NCBI RefSeq assembly: GCF_001590795.1
Contig: NZ_JXDL01000001.1
Location: 5,669,461 to 5,718,192 of the forward strand
Direction: 5' to 3'
From: Bradyrhizobium sp. AT1
GTDB lineage: Bacteria > Pseudomonadota > Alphaproteobacteria > Rhizobiales > Xanthobacteraceae
DNA length: 48,732 nucleotides
Position numbers and translations under genes: made by a program. The notes under the pieces are model-generated. The model was given only the letters and a program-made list of their open reading frames with translations, made no database searches and had not been told where the DNA came from. Each line of letters starts with the position of its first letter. Position 1 is the first letter of the stretch. Below are positions 31,470 to 41,506 of the stretch, piece after piece.

Positions 31470-31775
31470 TCAGTAGGTGCCGATTCCGACGCTGACACCG
31501 GGAGCGCGGAAGCCGACGCCACCGCGGTCATCATAGCCACGCCGCTCGATGTAGCGCTCGCGCGGTGCATAGCCGTAGGCATCGCGTCCTTCGCGGATGA
31601 TCACGCGTCGTTCGCTACGCTCGCGCCAGCACCGTCCGTTCTCGTTGCAGACCATGCGAACGTTCTGAACGCTGTTCTCGGGTGTGGACGGCGCGCTGAG
31701 GGAAAGCGGGGCTGCCGAAGCAGCGGTCACGATGAGCGTACCGGCTGCGGCTGCTAAGACTGTGAGAATTCTCAT
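31470..31775 (-). CDS. Small exported Arg-rich protein
   Basis: 101 residues. The signal peptide is about 1-22 (LIVTAASA-APL). The mature part has VRMVCNENGRCWRERSERRV with two Cys and a Gly/Arg/Tyr-rich tail (YIERRGYDDRGGVGFRAPGV), the layout of a small basic exported protein group frequent in Bradyrhizobium. Ribosome site GGAG precedes the ATG, and a strong terminator follows. Function unknown. Confidence 0.75.
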   Translation of the reverse strand: MRILTVLAAAAGTLIVTAASAAPLSLSAPSTPENSVQNVRMVCNENGRCWRERSERRVIIREGRDAYGYAPRERYIERRGYDDRGGVGFRAPGVSVGIGTY

Positions 31776-31942
31776 GAAGTATCTCCCAAAAATAAGTTTG
31801 TGTCAGGGAGCCAATGGACTCGGGGAACAATGGTTCCGCGAGCGTCAAAAGAAACTCCTCCGTTGCGGGTCAACTGCAAATTGCCGCCATGGCCCGAACG
31901 GGCTTGGAGTGAATTGGATTGCGTCGGCTTCGGCGGTCCCGA

Positions 31943-32107
31943 TCAGATATTTGGCCAGTCGTCCGGCCGCGCGTCCTTGGCTTTTTCCTCGGCCAGGAGG
32001 CGCAACAGCGTCTGATGCCTTGCTTCATCGCGCGAGGGATCACCTTCGCTGATGGCGATGAGCTTCTCATACCGTCTGATGTTTTCGTGGTTTACGTAGC
32101 TCTTCAT
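31943..32107 (-). CDS. 54-residue protein, conserved-looking in rhizobia
   Basis: ATG 32107 with GGAGG 5 bases upstream, stop at 31943. The sequence begins MKSYVNHENIRRYEKLIA and ends AKDARPDDWPNI; the middle EARHQTLLRLLAEEK is helical. The NIRRYEKLIA...LLRLLAEEEA pattern matches small cytoplasmic proteins repeated in rhizobial genomes. Function unknown. An overlapping minus-strand frame of 66 codons is a shadow. Confidence 0.7.
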   Translation of the reverse strand: MKSYVNHENIRRYEKLIAISEGDPSRDEARHQTLLRLLAEEKAKDARPDDWPNI

Positions 32108-32325
32108 TGCGGCCTCCGGCAGTTCAGCAGCGTGGCGCGCTCAGGCTGACATCAGCCGCTCATTGTGCACGCGATGCAAGAACTATTCTGGGCCTGATGA
32201 CGAGATGCCTCAGCGGCGCTGTCCCTTATTAGCGTTCGTGGAATTTGCCGAGCTTCTCGATTCGAATTTGCCAGGGCTCCCCGCCGGGATAGGAAGCACT
32301 GTTCCCGGCACGGCTTCGGTCGGCT

Positions 32326-33255
32326 TCAACTGTCGTGCCCGCGGTGGACCATCGGCGAGGCCGGTGAGAAATGATCGGCGCGTGCGATCAGCAGATCGAG
32401 GAAGCTGCGCGCACGCAGCGACATCCAGTGCGTCTCCGGATAGACCGCGTGCAGCGGCAGCGCGGCGATGGTGTAGTCCGGCAGCACGTGCTCGAGTTCG
32501 CCGCTGCGAAGACCGTCCGCGGCATTCCATTCGGGCAGGATGGCGATGCCGAGATGATGCATGGTCGCTTCCTGCATGGCGTCGGCGTCGTCGACGTGAA
32601 TGGGGCCGTTGATCGAGGCGACGTGCCGGCCATGCTCGGATTCGAAGGCCCATTGGTGCGCCGGCGACATCCTGGAATAGACGATGCACTGATGGGCGGC
32701 GAGATCGTCGGGCGTGCGCGGCAGCGGGCGGCCGTGCAGATAGGTCGGTGTCGCCACCAGATAGCGCTGCACGGTGCCGAGCCGGCGCGCCACCAGGGTG
32801 CTCGCCTCCAGATTCCCGATCCGAAGTGCCAGCTCGATGCCTTCCTCGACGAGATTGACGAAGCGTTCGCTGAAGCGGATGTCGACCCGTACTTCGGGAT
32901 AGTGCCGCACATAGTCGGCGATGACAGGCATCATGTAGCGCCGTCCGAACGAGGAGGGCACGCCGATCCGAAGCGTGCCGCTGGGACGCGGTGCGGCCTG
33001 CTCGACGCTGGAGCGCGCCATGTCGAAGCTGTCGAGGATCTGGCGCGCCAGATCGTAGATGCGATGCGCCTCTGCCGTCGGCTTCAGGGTGCGCGTCGTG
33101 CGCGAGAACAGTTGCGTGCCGAATTCGGCTTCCAGCGTTGCGATGCGCTTGCTGATCGCGGGCTGGCCGATGCCGAGCTCCTTGGCTGCCGCCGAGAAGC
33201 TGCCGCCCTCCAGCGTGCGAACGAAAGCGCGCAGGCAATCGATCCGGTCCATCAT
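32326..33255 (-). CDS. LysR-family regulator divergent from styAB-like genes
   Basis: 309 residues, full length. The HTH is RIDCLRAFVRTLEGGSFSAA then IGQPAISKRIATLEAEFGTQ, and the effector domain begins LRIGVPSSFGRRYMMPVIAD. It belongs to the CrgA/DsdC-like LysR group by its start and RTTRTLKPT. It is divergent from the monooxygenase pair, with a T-N11-A palindrome directly at its start codon, so it should both autoregulate and control styAB. The inducer is probably an aromatic substrate or product. The 218 bases downstream of it (32108-32325) hold no gene. Confidence 0.92.
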   Translation of the reverse strand: MMDRIDCLRAFVRTLEGGSFSAAAKELGIGQPAISKRIATLEAEFGTQLFSRTTRTLKPTAEAHRIYDLARQILDSFDMARSSVEQAAPRPSGTLRIGVPSSFGRRYMMPVIADYVRHYPEVRVDIRFSERFVNLVEEGIELALRIGNLEASTLVARRLGTVQRYLVATPTYLHGRPLPRTPDDLAAHQCIVYSRMSPAHQWAFESEHGRHVASINGPIHVDDADAMQEATMHHLGIAILPEWNAADGLRSGELEHVLPDYTIAALPLHAVYPETHWMSLRARSFLDLLIARADHFSPASPMVHRGHDS

Positions 33256-33274
33256 TCATTCCATTCTGGAATGA
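33256..33274. promoter_or_regulatory. Predicted LysR operator (T-N11-A palindrome)
   Basis: TCATTCC (33256-33262), ATTCT, GGAATGA (33268-33274) is a perfect inverted repeat containing ATTCC-N5-GGAAT, with T at 33259 and A at 33271 giving the LysR T-N11-A signature. It touches the start codon of the LysR gene. A TATATA at 33284-33289 could be the -10 of the divergent monooxygenase, with no good -35, as expected for activator-dependent expression. Confidence 0.75.
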
Positions 33275-33370
33275 TTCTTATCCTATATATTCCGTAGCGT
33301 GCAACACGGCTGCTGGCTAGCATCCCTCAAAACAAGCCCTCGCAAGGGCCGCAAACGGGGAGGAGACCAC

Positions 33371-34621
33371 GTGGCACGAAACGTCGGAATCGTCGGCGCC
33401 GGCATCGCCGGCCTGCATCTCGCGCTCTACCTGCAAAAGCATGGCGTGGACGCCACCATCATCACCGACCGTCCGCACGAGGACTATCGCGATATCCGGC
33501 TGATCAACACCGTGGCGCATCACCACGTGACGCTCGCGCGTGAGGACTATCTCGGCGTCAACCACTGGAGCGATCCGAAGGATCACTATTACTACCACGA
33601 CCACGTCTTCAACTTCCCGCAGCCGCTGAGCTTTCGCGGCGACTTCTCCAAGCCGAGCCGCGCCGTCGACTACCGGCTCTATTTGCCCGCCCTGATGAAG
33701 GACTTCGCGAACCGCGGCGGCAAGATCGAGTATCGCCGCATCGAGGAGCGCGACATTCGTCCGCTGGTCGCGCGGTTCGACCTATTGGTCGTCTCGACCG
33801 GCAAGGGTCCGCTCGGACAGCTCTTCACCTACCGGCCGGAGCACTCGCCCTATTCGCAGCCCCAGCGGCGGCTGTGCGTCGGGCTCTACACCGGCGTGCG
33901 GCAGCCTGATCCCATGAACGTCACGCTCTCGGTGTCACCCGGCCACGGCGAGATGATCGTGATCCCGACCGTCACCTTCGGCGGCATCGCCAACGCACTG
34001 CTGATGGAAAACGTGCCGGGCGGCGACATGGAGGAACTGGCGACGCTCAGCTACGACGACAATCCGAAGTACTTCCTGAAAGTGCTGCTGGGCAAGCTGG
34101 AGAAGCATCATCCGACGACCTACGACCGCATCGACACCGCGCGCTTCGACCTGGCGCAGCCGCAGGACCTGCTGCAGGGCGGCGTCGTGCCGACGGTGCG
34201 CAACACCATGGTCGAATTCGACGACGGCAAATGCGCGATCGCGCTCGGCGACGTCCACGCTATCGTCGATCCCATGATGGGCCAGGGCGCCAACGTCGCC
34301 TCCTATGCCGCCTTCGTGCTGGGCGAGGAGATCGTCAACGCCGACGTGCTCGATGCACGCCTGTGCGAGAAGATCGACCTGAAGCGGCAGGACCGCGTGC
34401 TCGCGGCTTCGCGCTGGACCAATGTGATGCTGCAGCCGCCGACCGAAGCGTTGGGCATGCTGATCGGCGCGATGAGCCAGAACCCCGCGCTGGCCAACGA
34501 GTTCACCGAGAATTTCAATTACCCGGATCGCCAGTGGGACCGCATCTCCACGCCGCAGCGCATCCAGGCCTGGATCGAGCGCATGTCAGCACCGGCTGAG
34601 CCCGTCCGGGCGATTGCGTGA
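33371..34621 (+). CDS. styA: Styrene monooxygenase-like FAD-dependent epoxidase (StyA/indole monooxygenase family)
   Basis: 416 residues from GTG 33371 behind GGAGGAG, matching the about 415 residues of StyA. FAD-binding GxGxxG is NVGIVGAGIAGLHLALYLQK; LINTVAHHHVTLARE, HDHVFNFPQPLSFRGDF and the second FAD motif AIALGDVHAIVDPMMGQGAN are StyA-like. It takes reduced FAD from StyB and epoxidises styrene or indole-type alkenes. The next gene supplies the reductase. No styC or styD gene is nearby, so downstream fate is open; indole oxidation is an alternative. Confidence 0.9.
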   Translation: MARNVGIVGAGIAGLHLALYLQKHGVDATIITDRPHEDYRDIRLINTVAHHHVTLAREDYLGVNHWSDPKDHYYYHDHVFNFPQPLSFRGDFSKPSRAVDYRLYLPALMKDFANRGGKIEYRRIEERDIRPLVARFDLLVVSTGKGPLGQLFTYRPEHSPYSQPQRRLCVGLYTGVRQPDPMNVTLSVSPGHGEMIVIPTVTFGGIANALLMENVPGGDMEELATLSYDDNPKYFLKVLLGKLEKHHPTTYDRIDTARFDLAQPQDLLQGGVVPTVRNTMVEFDDGKCAIALGDVHAIVDPMMGQGANVASYAAFVLGEEIVNADVLDARLCEKIDLKRQDRVLAASRWTNVMLQPPTEALGMLIGAMSQNPALANEFTENFNYPDRQWDRISTPQRIQAWIERMSAPAEPVRAIA

Positions 34622-34627
34622 GCACCG

Positions 34628-35131
34628 ATGCGAGCAGGGACTGAGATTCCGCGCGCCACTCCGGCGGCGTTCCGCGAAGCTGCGTCACGCTTTGCGACTG
34701 GCGTCGCGGTGCTAACCGCGCTCGACGAGCACGGCCGCGTCTGTGGCATGACCGCGAACAGCTTTGTCACCGTCAGCCTCTCGCCGCCTACCGTGCTGGT
34801 ATCGGTCATGCCCGGCCGGATGCACCGCGCGATCTCGGCGACCCGCCGCTACTGCGTCAACGTCCTGCCGGACCATGGCCGGGATCTGTCGCAACATTTC
34901 GCGAGCCAGCCGAACACCGGCGCCGCTCCCGATTTCGACATCGTCGACGGCCTGCCGCGCCTTCAGGGATCCATGGCCTGGTTCGCCTGCGAGGTCACGC
35001 GCCACGTCGATGTCCGCGACCACACCCTGATCATCGCCGAAGTCTCGGCCTGCGACTATCGCGACACCACGCCGCTGGTGTTCTTCTCCAGCCGGTATCA
35101 TCTCGGGCCCGGGGTGCCTGTGGACCGGTGA
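34628..35131 (+). CDS. styB: Flavin reductase of the monooxygenase pair (StyB-like)
   Basis: 167 residues, six bases after styA. The split-barrel flavin-binding motifs are FREAASRFATGVAVLTALDE, CGMTANSFVTVSLSPPTVLV and RYCVNVLP, and GSMAWFACEVTRH and DHTLIIAEVSAC close the domain as in StyB and HpaC. It uses NADH to reduce FAD, which then diffuses to StyA. There is no fused monooxygenase domain, so this is the classic two-component E1/E2 type. Confidence 0.9.
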   Translation: MRAGTEIPRATPAAFREAASRFATGVAVLTALDEHGRVCGMTANSFVTVSLSPPTVLVSVMPGRMHRAISATRRYCVNVLPDHGRDLSQHFASQPNTGAAPDFDIVDGLPRLQGSMAWFACEVTRHVDVRDHTLIIAEVSACDYRDTTPLVFFSSRYHLGPGVPVDR

Positions 35132-35138
35132 GCACCCC

Positions 35139-35822
35139 TCACGCATAAGCCACCCAGCCTCGGAACGTGAAGCCGGTATAGAACAGGGTCGGGTCGGAGA
35201 AGCCTGCCTCGCGCAAGATCGCTTCATCCTGCGCGGGCTCCAGAATTTCCAGATGATTAGTGACGGCGTCCCGCGCGGCTGCCGCCCTGTCGGGATCGAC
35301 GCCGGAGAAGGCCAGGAATGCGGAATACCGCGCCAGCCATCGCGGGCGCTCTTGCTCGCCGTCGGGAATGCTGAAATGCGCGACAACGAACGGTGCGCGC
35401 GGCTTGAGCCGGCGGCGGACTTCCGAGGCGATCCGGCGTCGCTCCGTAGCATCGACGAAGTGCAGGGTCAGCAGGCAGGTCGCGCCGTCGAATGGTCCCT
35501 CAGGGGCGTCATCGATATAGCCTTGGTGAAAGCGTGCACGTGGTGCGAGCTCTCCCAGGGTTTGCCCGGCCAGCGCCAGCATCGGCGCGGACGGGTCGAC
35601 GCCGTCGAAGCGCCAACCGGGATGCGCCTGCGCAAAGGCCTTGAGCTCCAGGCCGCCGCCGGCACCGAGGACGAGCACCTGCCCATCGCTGGGAACGCTT
35701 TCGGCCAGCAGAATGGACGCCATGGATTGCATGGCGTCATAGCCCGGCACGAACCGCGGTGGTCCTTCGGTGTATCGAGTCACGAATTGCGGATCGGCGA
35801 ATGCGGCTTGAATGTCGGTCAT
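35139..35822 (-). CDS. Class I SAM-dependent methyltransferase
   Basis: 227 residues. SAM motifs: VLVLGAGGGLELKAFAQ (motif I), RFDGVDPSAPMLALA (ribose-binding Asp) and DGATCLLTLHFVD (motif IV). It begins ADPQFVTRYTEGPPRFVPGY, similar to Tam-like small-molecule methyltransferases. It is convergent with styB, 7 bases apart, and lies 24 bases downstream of an Rrf2 gene on the same strand, so it is likely in that operon. Substrate unknown. Confidence 0.86.
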   Translation of the reverse strand: MTDIQAAFADPQFVTRYTEGPPRFVPGYDAMQSMASILLAESVPSDGQVLVLGAGGGLELKAFAQAHPGWRFDGVDPSAPMLALAGQTLGELAPRARFHQGYIDDAPEGPFDGATCLLTLHFVDATERRRIASEVRRRLKPRAPFVVAHFSIPDGEQERPRWLARYSAFLAFSGVDPDRAAAARDAVTNHLEILEPAQDEAILREAGFSDPTLFYTGFTFRGWVAYA

Positions 35823-35846
35823 GATACTGTCCCTGAATACAGCTGT

Positions 35847-36305
35847 TCACGCGCGATGCGCGCCGATGTCGTGAATCCTGCGAGACCCAAGCCGCTTGCG
35901 CATGTCCTCGCCCAGCATCGCCAGCGTCACCTCGCCGAGGCGCGCCAGCAGCAGCGCTTCTGCGTCGGCAAAGGCCTGATCGAGCGCGGCATTGACGGCC
36001 TGCTCGACGAGGCAGCCCGGCGCCTCCGTCCGGTTGCCCATCGCCAGCAGCGACGGACTGCCGAGCGCGGTGTAAACATCGCGCAGCGTCACCTTCGAGA
36101 GGTCGCATGCCAGCATCCAGCCGCCGCCATGCCCTTTCTCCGAGCGCACGTAACCGAGATCGCGCAGGCCCGCCATGATGCGGCGGATCACCACGGGGTT
36201 GGTGTCCATCGCCGTCGCCAGCGTCTCGGACGTGAACGGCCCCGGCTGCTGCGCCATGTGCAAGAGCACGTGGAGCACGCCGGATAGTCGGGAATCTCGT
36301 TTCAT
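35847..36305 (-). CDS. Rrf2-family transcriptional regulator, without Fe-S cysteine cluster
   Basis: 152 residues. The wHTH is RDSRLSGVLHVLLHMAQQPG, SETLATAMDTNPVVIRRIMA and GHGGGWMLACDLSKVTLRDV. The three-Cys motif of IscR/NsrR is missing (only PGCLVEQ has a Cys in that region), so it resembles the YwnA-type subgroup that does not hold a cluster. It heads an operon with the methyltransferase and is divergent from an MFS transporter at 36450, its likely target. Confidence 0.9.
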   Translation of the reverse strand: MKRDSRLSGVLHVLLHMAQQPGPFTSETLATAMDTNPVVIRRIMAGLRDLGYVRSEKGHGGGWMLACDLSKVTLRDVYTALGSPSLLAMGNRTEAPGCLVEQAVNAALDQAFADAEALLLARLGEVTLAMLGEDMRKRLGSRRIHDIGAHRA

Positions 36306-36312
36306 GTAACTT

Positions 36313-36341
36313 TATATGTTGCGTGATGCCGCCCGAGTCAA
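36313..36341 (-). promoter_or_regulatory. Predicted promoter of the Rrf2 gene (leaderless mRNA)
   Basis: On the minus strand TTGACT (36341-36336) and CATATA (36318-36313) are 17 bases apart. The start site would fall near 36306, directly at the ATG at 36305, so there is no room for a ribosome site. A TATAAA shifted by two bases is an alternative -10. The partial dyad AAC-tttatat-GTT (36308-36320) overlaps the -10 and may be the regulator's own operator. Confidence 0.55.
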
Positions 36342-36449
36342 CTCATTTCGCGATGCATTTGCTTCCGATCTCACGCTTCGACCGGCAGCGAAGGACGCAT
36401 CGGCCCGCGTGTGCACAATCAAATCGCCGGACTCGAGCGGTCGAAGAAA

Positions 36450-37688
36450 ATGCAAACCGATACGTTCCATGGATGGCGGGTTGTCGCCGCGGCCTTCGTG
36501 CTTGCTGTCTTCGGGCTGGGGTTCGGCTTCTATGGTCCGCCGGTCTTCCTGAGTACCGTTCACGAAGCCAGGGGGTGGTCGCTGGCCCTGGTCTCGACGG
36601 CCGTCACCGTCCACTTCCTGACGGGATCGATCGTGACGGCCAATCTGCCGGCGCTCTATCGGCGCTTCGGCATTCCAGCCGTGACCAAGGTCGGTGCCAC
36701 GTTGCTGGCCGTCAGCGTCCTCGGATGGGCGGTGGCGGCAACGCCCTGGCAGCTCTTCGCCGCGGCGCTGCTGGGTGGTGCCGGCTGGGTGACGATGGGT
36801 ATCGCCGCGGTGAACGCCATCGTGTCGCCCTGGTTCACCCGCCGTCGTCCCGCTGCCCTCGCCATTGCGTATAACGGCGCAAATGTCGGCGGCATCGTGT
36901 TCTCACCGCTCTGGGCCACAGCCATCGCAATGGTCGGATTTGCCGCGGCCGCCGCTGCCATCGGCCTCGTCATGATCGTCGTGGTGTGGACGCTCGCGAG
37001 CACCGTGCTGTCGCGGCCGCCGGAGTCCGCCGGATCGGTGCCGGATGGAGCTGCGCCGGCCTCCGAGACTATCTCGGCGGAGACAGCACGGCCGCTGCCC
37101 GGATCGCTGCTTTGGCACGATCGAAAATTCCTGACGCTTGCAGCGGGCATGAGCCTCGGACTGTTCGCACAGATCGGCCTCGCCGCGCATCTCTTCTCGC
37201 TGTTGCAACCTGCGCTCGGTGCGAAATGGACAGGGCCGGCCGTGGGATTGGTCGGCATCATAGCGATCGCCGGCCGGACGCTGCTGGGTTGGCTCATGCC
37301 TGCGCGGATCGACCGGCGGCTGATTGCCTGCGCCAGCTATGCCGTTCAGATCACGGGCTCGATCATCTTCCTTGCCGCGGCTGGAACGAACATCCCGTTG
37401 TTGATCCTCGGGGTCGTCCTCTACGGCCTCGGCTTCGGCAATGGCACGTTCCTCCCGCCGCTGATTGCCCAGGTCGAGTTCGCGCGAGAGGATGTGCCGC
37501 GCGTGGTCGCGCTGATCGTTGCCATGTCGCAAGGTGCCTATTCATTTGCGCCGGCGGTGTTCGGCTTGATCCGCGAACTATTTCCGGCCGGTTCGGCTGC
37601 CACACCAGAATTTTATGCTGCCGCGGCGCTGGTGCAGGGATTGGCCATCTGCGCATTTTGGGTGGGGCGGCCGGCGCGGACCTTTTAG
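36450..37688 (+). CDS. Major facilitator superfamily transporter
   Basis: 412 residues from ATG 36450 (HGWRVVAAAFVLAVFGLGFG), with a GTG at 36411 as a less likely start. Twelve helices can be traced in two halves around a loop (SAGSVPDGAAPASETISAET). RRPAALAIAYNGANVGGIVF matches the oxalate/monocarboxylate-like MFS branch. It is divergent from Rrf2. It probably exports or imports an organic acid or toxic compound. Confidence 0.9.
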   Translation: MQTDTFHGWRVVAAAFVLAVFGLGFGFYGPPVFLSTVHEARGWSLALVSTAVTVHFLTGSIVTANLPALYRRFGIPAVTKVGATLLAVSVLGWAVAATPWQLFAAALLGGAGWVTMGIAAVNAIVSPWFTRRRPAALAIAYNGANVGGIVFSPLWATAIAMVGFAAAAAAIGLVMIVVVWTLASTVLSRPPESAGSVPDGAAPASETISAETARPLPGSLLWHDRKFLTLAAGMSLGLFAQIGLAAHLFSLLQPALGAKWTGPAVGLVGIIAIAGRTLLGWLMPARIDRRLIACASYAVQITGSIIFLAAAGTNIPLLILGVVLYGLGFGNGTFLPPLIAQVEFAREDVPRVVALIVAMSQGAYSFAPAVFGLIRELFPAGSAATPEFYAAAALVQGLAICAFWVGRPARTF

Positions 37689-38012
37689 ACCGCCGGACGG
37701 CCAGCACGTCCGATGATGCCATCATGCGCCTGTGTTGCCCGACGGTGCAACGCCCGTCCGGTCGACCGGTCAGCATCTCCGTAATCCGCCTAAGCCCTTG
37801 ATCCCGCTAGGGCCGGCTACTTTGCATGGGGTTGTTTTCGACTTTTTTGTTTCGGCGAGCCTGAAATGTCCGGAGGCGGGCCCGGCATGCCGATTTGTCA
37901 CGGTGACGGCCTCACGAGCGAGGCGCAACATCCCGCCGGGCGACGGTATGGACGTTTTGTCCTGTCCCGCACGCGGCGCCCGTTTTCATCCATCCATTTT
38001 CGGAGGCGCGTC
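37689..38012. other. 324-base interval without a confident gene
   Basis: It holds the upstream region of the ABM-type gene. The stretch 37820-37860 includes GGGTTGTTTTCGACTTTTTTG, a T-rich run with no strong hairpin. Open frames here are shadows without ribosome sites. The ABM gene has its own CGGAGGCG site at 38001-38008. Confidence 0.5.
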
Positions 38013-38306
38013 ATGCAGGTTTACAATGTGGTGAAGTTCAAGGTGAAGCCGGGTGAGGAAGCTGCTTTCCTCGACGCGCACCGTGACGGCAAGGCCAAAT
38101 GGCCGGGCCTGGAGCATGGCGTCATCATCAAGACCGGCGAGCAGACCTTCTGTCTCATTGGCGCGTGGTCCAGCCAGGATGCGCTGCTCGCGGCACGACC
38201 AGCAATGATCAAGACCCTCGATAGTTTCAGGTCCGTGCTCGAGGACCAGGGCAACGGACGCGGCGTGACCGATGCGGTGTCGGGCGAGGTGGTGCTGGAT
38301 CTCTAA
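38013..38306 (+). CDS. Antibiotic-biosynthesis-monooxygenase-like small protein (dimeric alpha-beta barrel)
   Basis: 97 residues from ATG 38013 with CGGAGG upstream; the frame is open to 37866. The fold shows VYNVVKFKVKPGEEAAFLDA then GEQTFCLIGAWSSQDALLAA, a typical ABM-type ferredoxin-like barrel. Such proteins act as cofactor-free oxygenases or ligand-binding barrels. Function in this cell is unknown. It is convergent with the gene at 38322 and stands alone. Confidence 0.75.
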   Translation: MQVYNVVKFKVKPGEEAAFLDAHRDGKAKWPGLEHGVIIKTGEQTFCLIGAWSSQDALLAARPAMIKTLDSFRSVLEDQGNGRGVTDAVSGEVVLDL

Positions 38307-38321
38307 AGCGGTCGTGTCCCG

Positions 38322-38957
38322 TTACGTGCGCAGCGTCAGCGCCGGTCGCCAGCCAGGCCGCTGCCGGCGCCCGGCATCGTCGAACGTCACCCGATGGTCT
38401 TGTCCGTCGCGAAGCGCCTGGATCTCGATCTCGTCGAAGGCGAATTGCTTGATCAGATTCAGTCGGCCGACGACCGGCTTCGCGATCTGCCACGGATCGG
38501 AGCCGCCGCGCGGCGCCGGGAATTCGAAAGGCTCCGAGGGGATACGAAGCACGATCCAGCCTTGCCAACAATCTTCGTCGCCCGGCTCCGGCCTTGGGAC
38601 TTCGCCGATGTATTGCAGGTAGGCTTGGTAAGCGTCCCTTCGCAGCGACAGCCTCACGCGGAAGCCGGTAAAGTCGATCTCCGCGTGCATCCTGTTATCG
38701 TAGACCAGAGCCTCGCCGATCTCCACACTTCCGATGGAAGGACTATCGTCCTCGGGTTTGATCGACAGGAACCTGTCTGTACACCAGAGATCGTACGGCA
38801 GCCGTTCGGGCCGGGGTGGACGATACGATAACGCTTGATCCGGTCCGTCGCAAAAGCCGAGGTCCTTGATGTCGGCTTGATCGGGGTTGAAGGAAAGGCC
38901 CTCTTGCTTCGACTGGATCATCCCGTCGAGACGGCCGATCACGATCAACGAAGACAT
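38322..38957 (-). CDS. Hypothetical protein downstream of ygiQ
   Basis: 211 residues, no signal peptide and no membrane helix. It begins SSLIVIGRLDGMIQSKQEGL and has WQGWIVLRIPSEPFEFPAPR near residue 135. I recognise no domain. Its start lies four bases after the ygiQ stop, so translation may be coupled. Proteins of this kind may be structural partners or phage-type immunity proteins, but nothing here supports a choice. Confidence 0.65.
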   Translation of the reverse strand: MSSLIVIGRLDGMIQSKQEGLSFNPDQADIKDLGFCDGPDQALSYRPPRPERLPYDLWCTDRFLSIKPEDDSPSIGSVEIGEALVYDNRMHAEIDFTGFRVRLSLRRDAYQAYLQYIGEVPRPEPGDEDCWQGWIVLRIPSEPFEFPAPRGGSDPWQIAKPVVGRLNLIKQFAFDEIEIQALRDGQDHRVTFDDAGRRQRPGWRPALTLRT

Positions 38958-38961
38958 CGCC

Positions 38962-40995
<2,034 letters not shown>

Positions 40996-41203
40996 AGGAC
41001 TCCGGGCTTGCGAATACAACCGACGGACGCGTGAAAGATCGAGGTTCCAGCCCGGCAGTCCGGAGCAGGTCAGCGGTTAACGGACGCGTGCCGCTTCCTC
41101 CTCGACGCGCTCGCGCGCCGGTGCCGTCAGGTGTGTGACGCCTTCCACATACGGTCCACCGCGGCTCAGGCCATGCTCTCCCGCAGTTGCAAGGGAGAGA
41201 GCC

Positions 41204-41506
41204 ATGTTTTTTCTGATCGACGCGCTGCTGATCCTGGCGATGCTGTTTTTCCTGTTCCTGCCGATCTCCGATCGCAGGACGGTGCGGATGAGGCTCTGCA
41301 TGGTCTGTGCGCTGCTCGCGGTGTTCTCGGTGTCGATCACCCGCACCCCCATCGTGCCGGTGCTGCTGGCGAGTGTCTCGGCGCCGCCCGGAATGGCGCG
41401 CGTGCCGCATATGCATGTGGCTGAGCCGTCGTCGGGGTTCTCACCACGGCCGACATCGGATATCCGATTGATCCATGGGCGAGGAACTGGGCAAGGAAAC
41501 CTCTGA
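41204..41506 (+). CDS. Small membrane protein overlapping the EamA transporter gene
   Basis: 100 residues from ATG 41204 with GGGAGAGA upstream. Two helices (FFLIDALLILAMLFFLFLPI and MRLCMVCALLAVFSVSI-type) are followed by a Pro-rich tail. It ends 32 bases inside the next gene, so the two may be translationally coupled. The tail reading into the next gene may be a consequence of overlap rather than function. Family unknown. Confidence 0.55.
   Translation: MFFLIDALLILAMLFFLFLPISDRRTVRMRLCMVCALLAVFSVSITRTPIVPVLLASVSAPPGMARVPHMHVAEPSSGFSPRPTSDIRLIHGRGTGQGNL

Noticed and set aside
37820..37860. T-rich stretch with GGGTTGTTTTCGACTTTTTTG as a possible terminator
   Set aside because: No stable hairpin precedes the T-run, and it lies 130 bases after the transporter stop.
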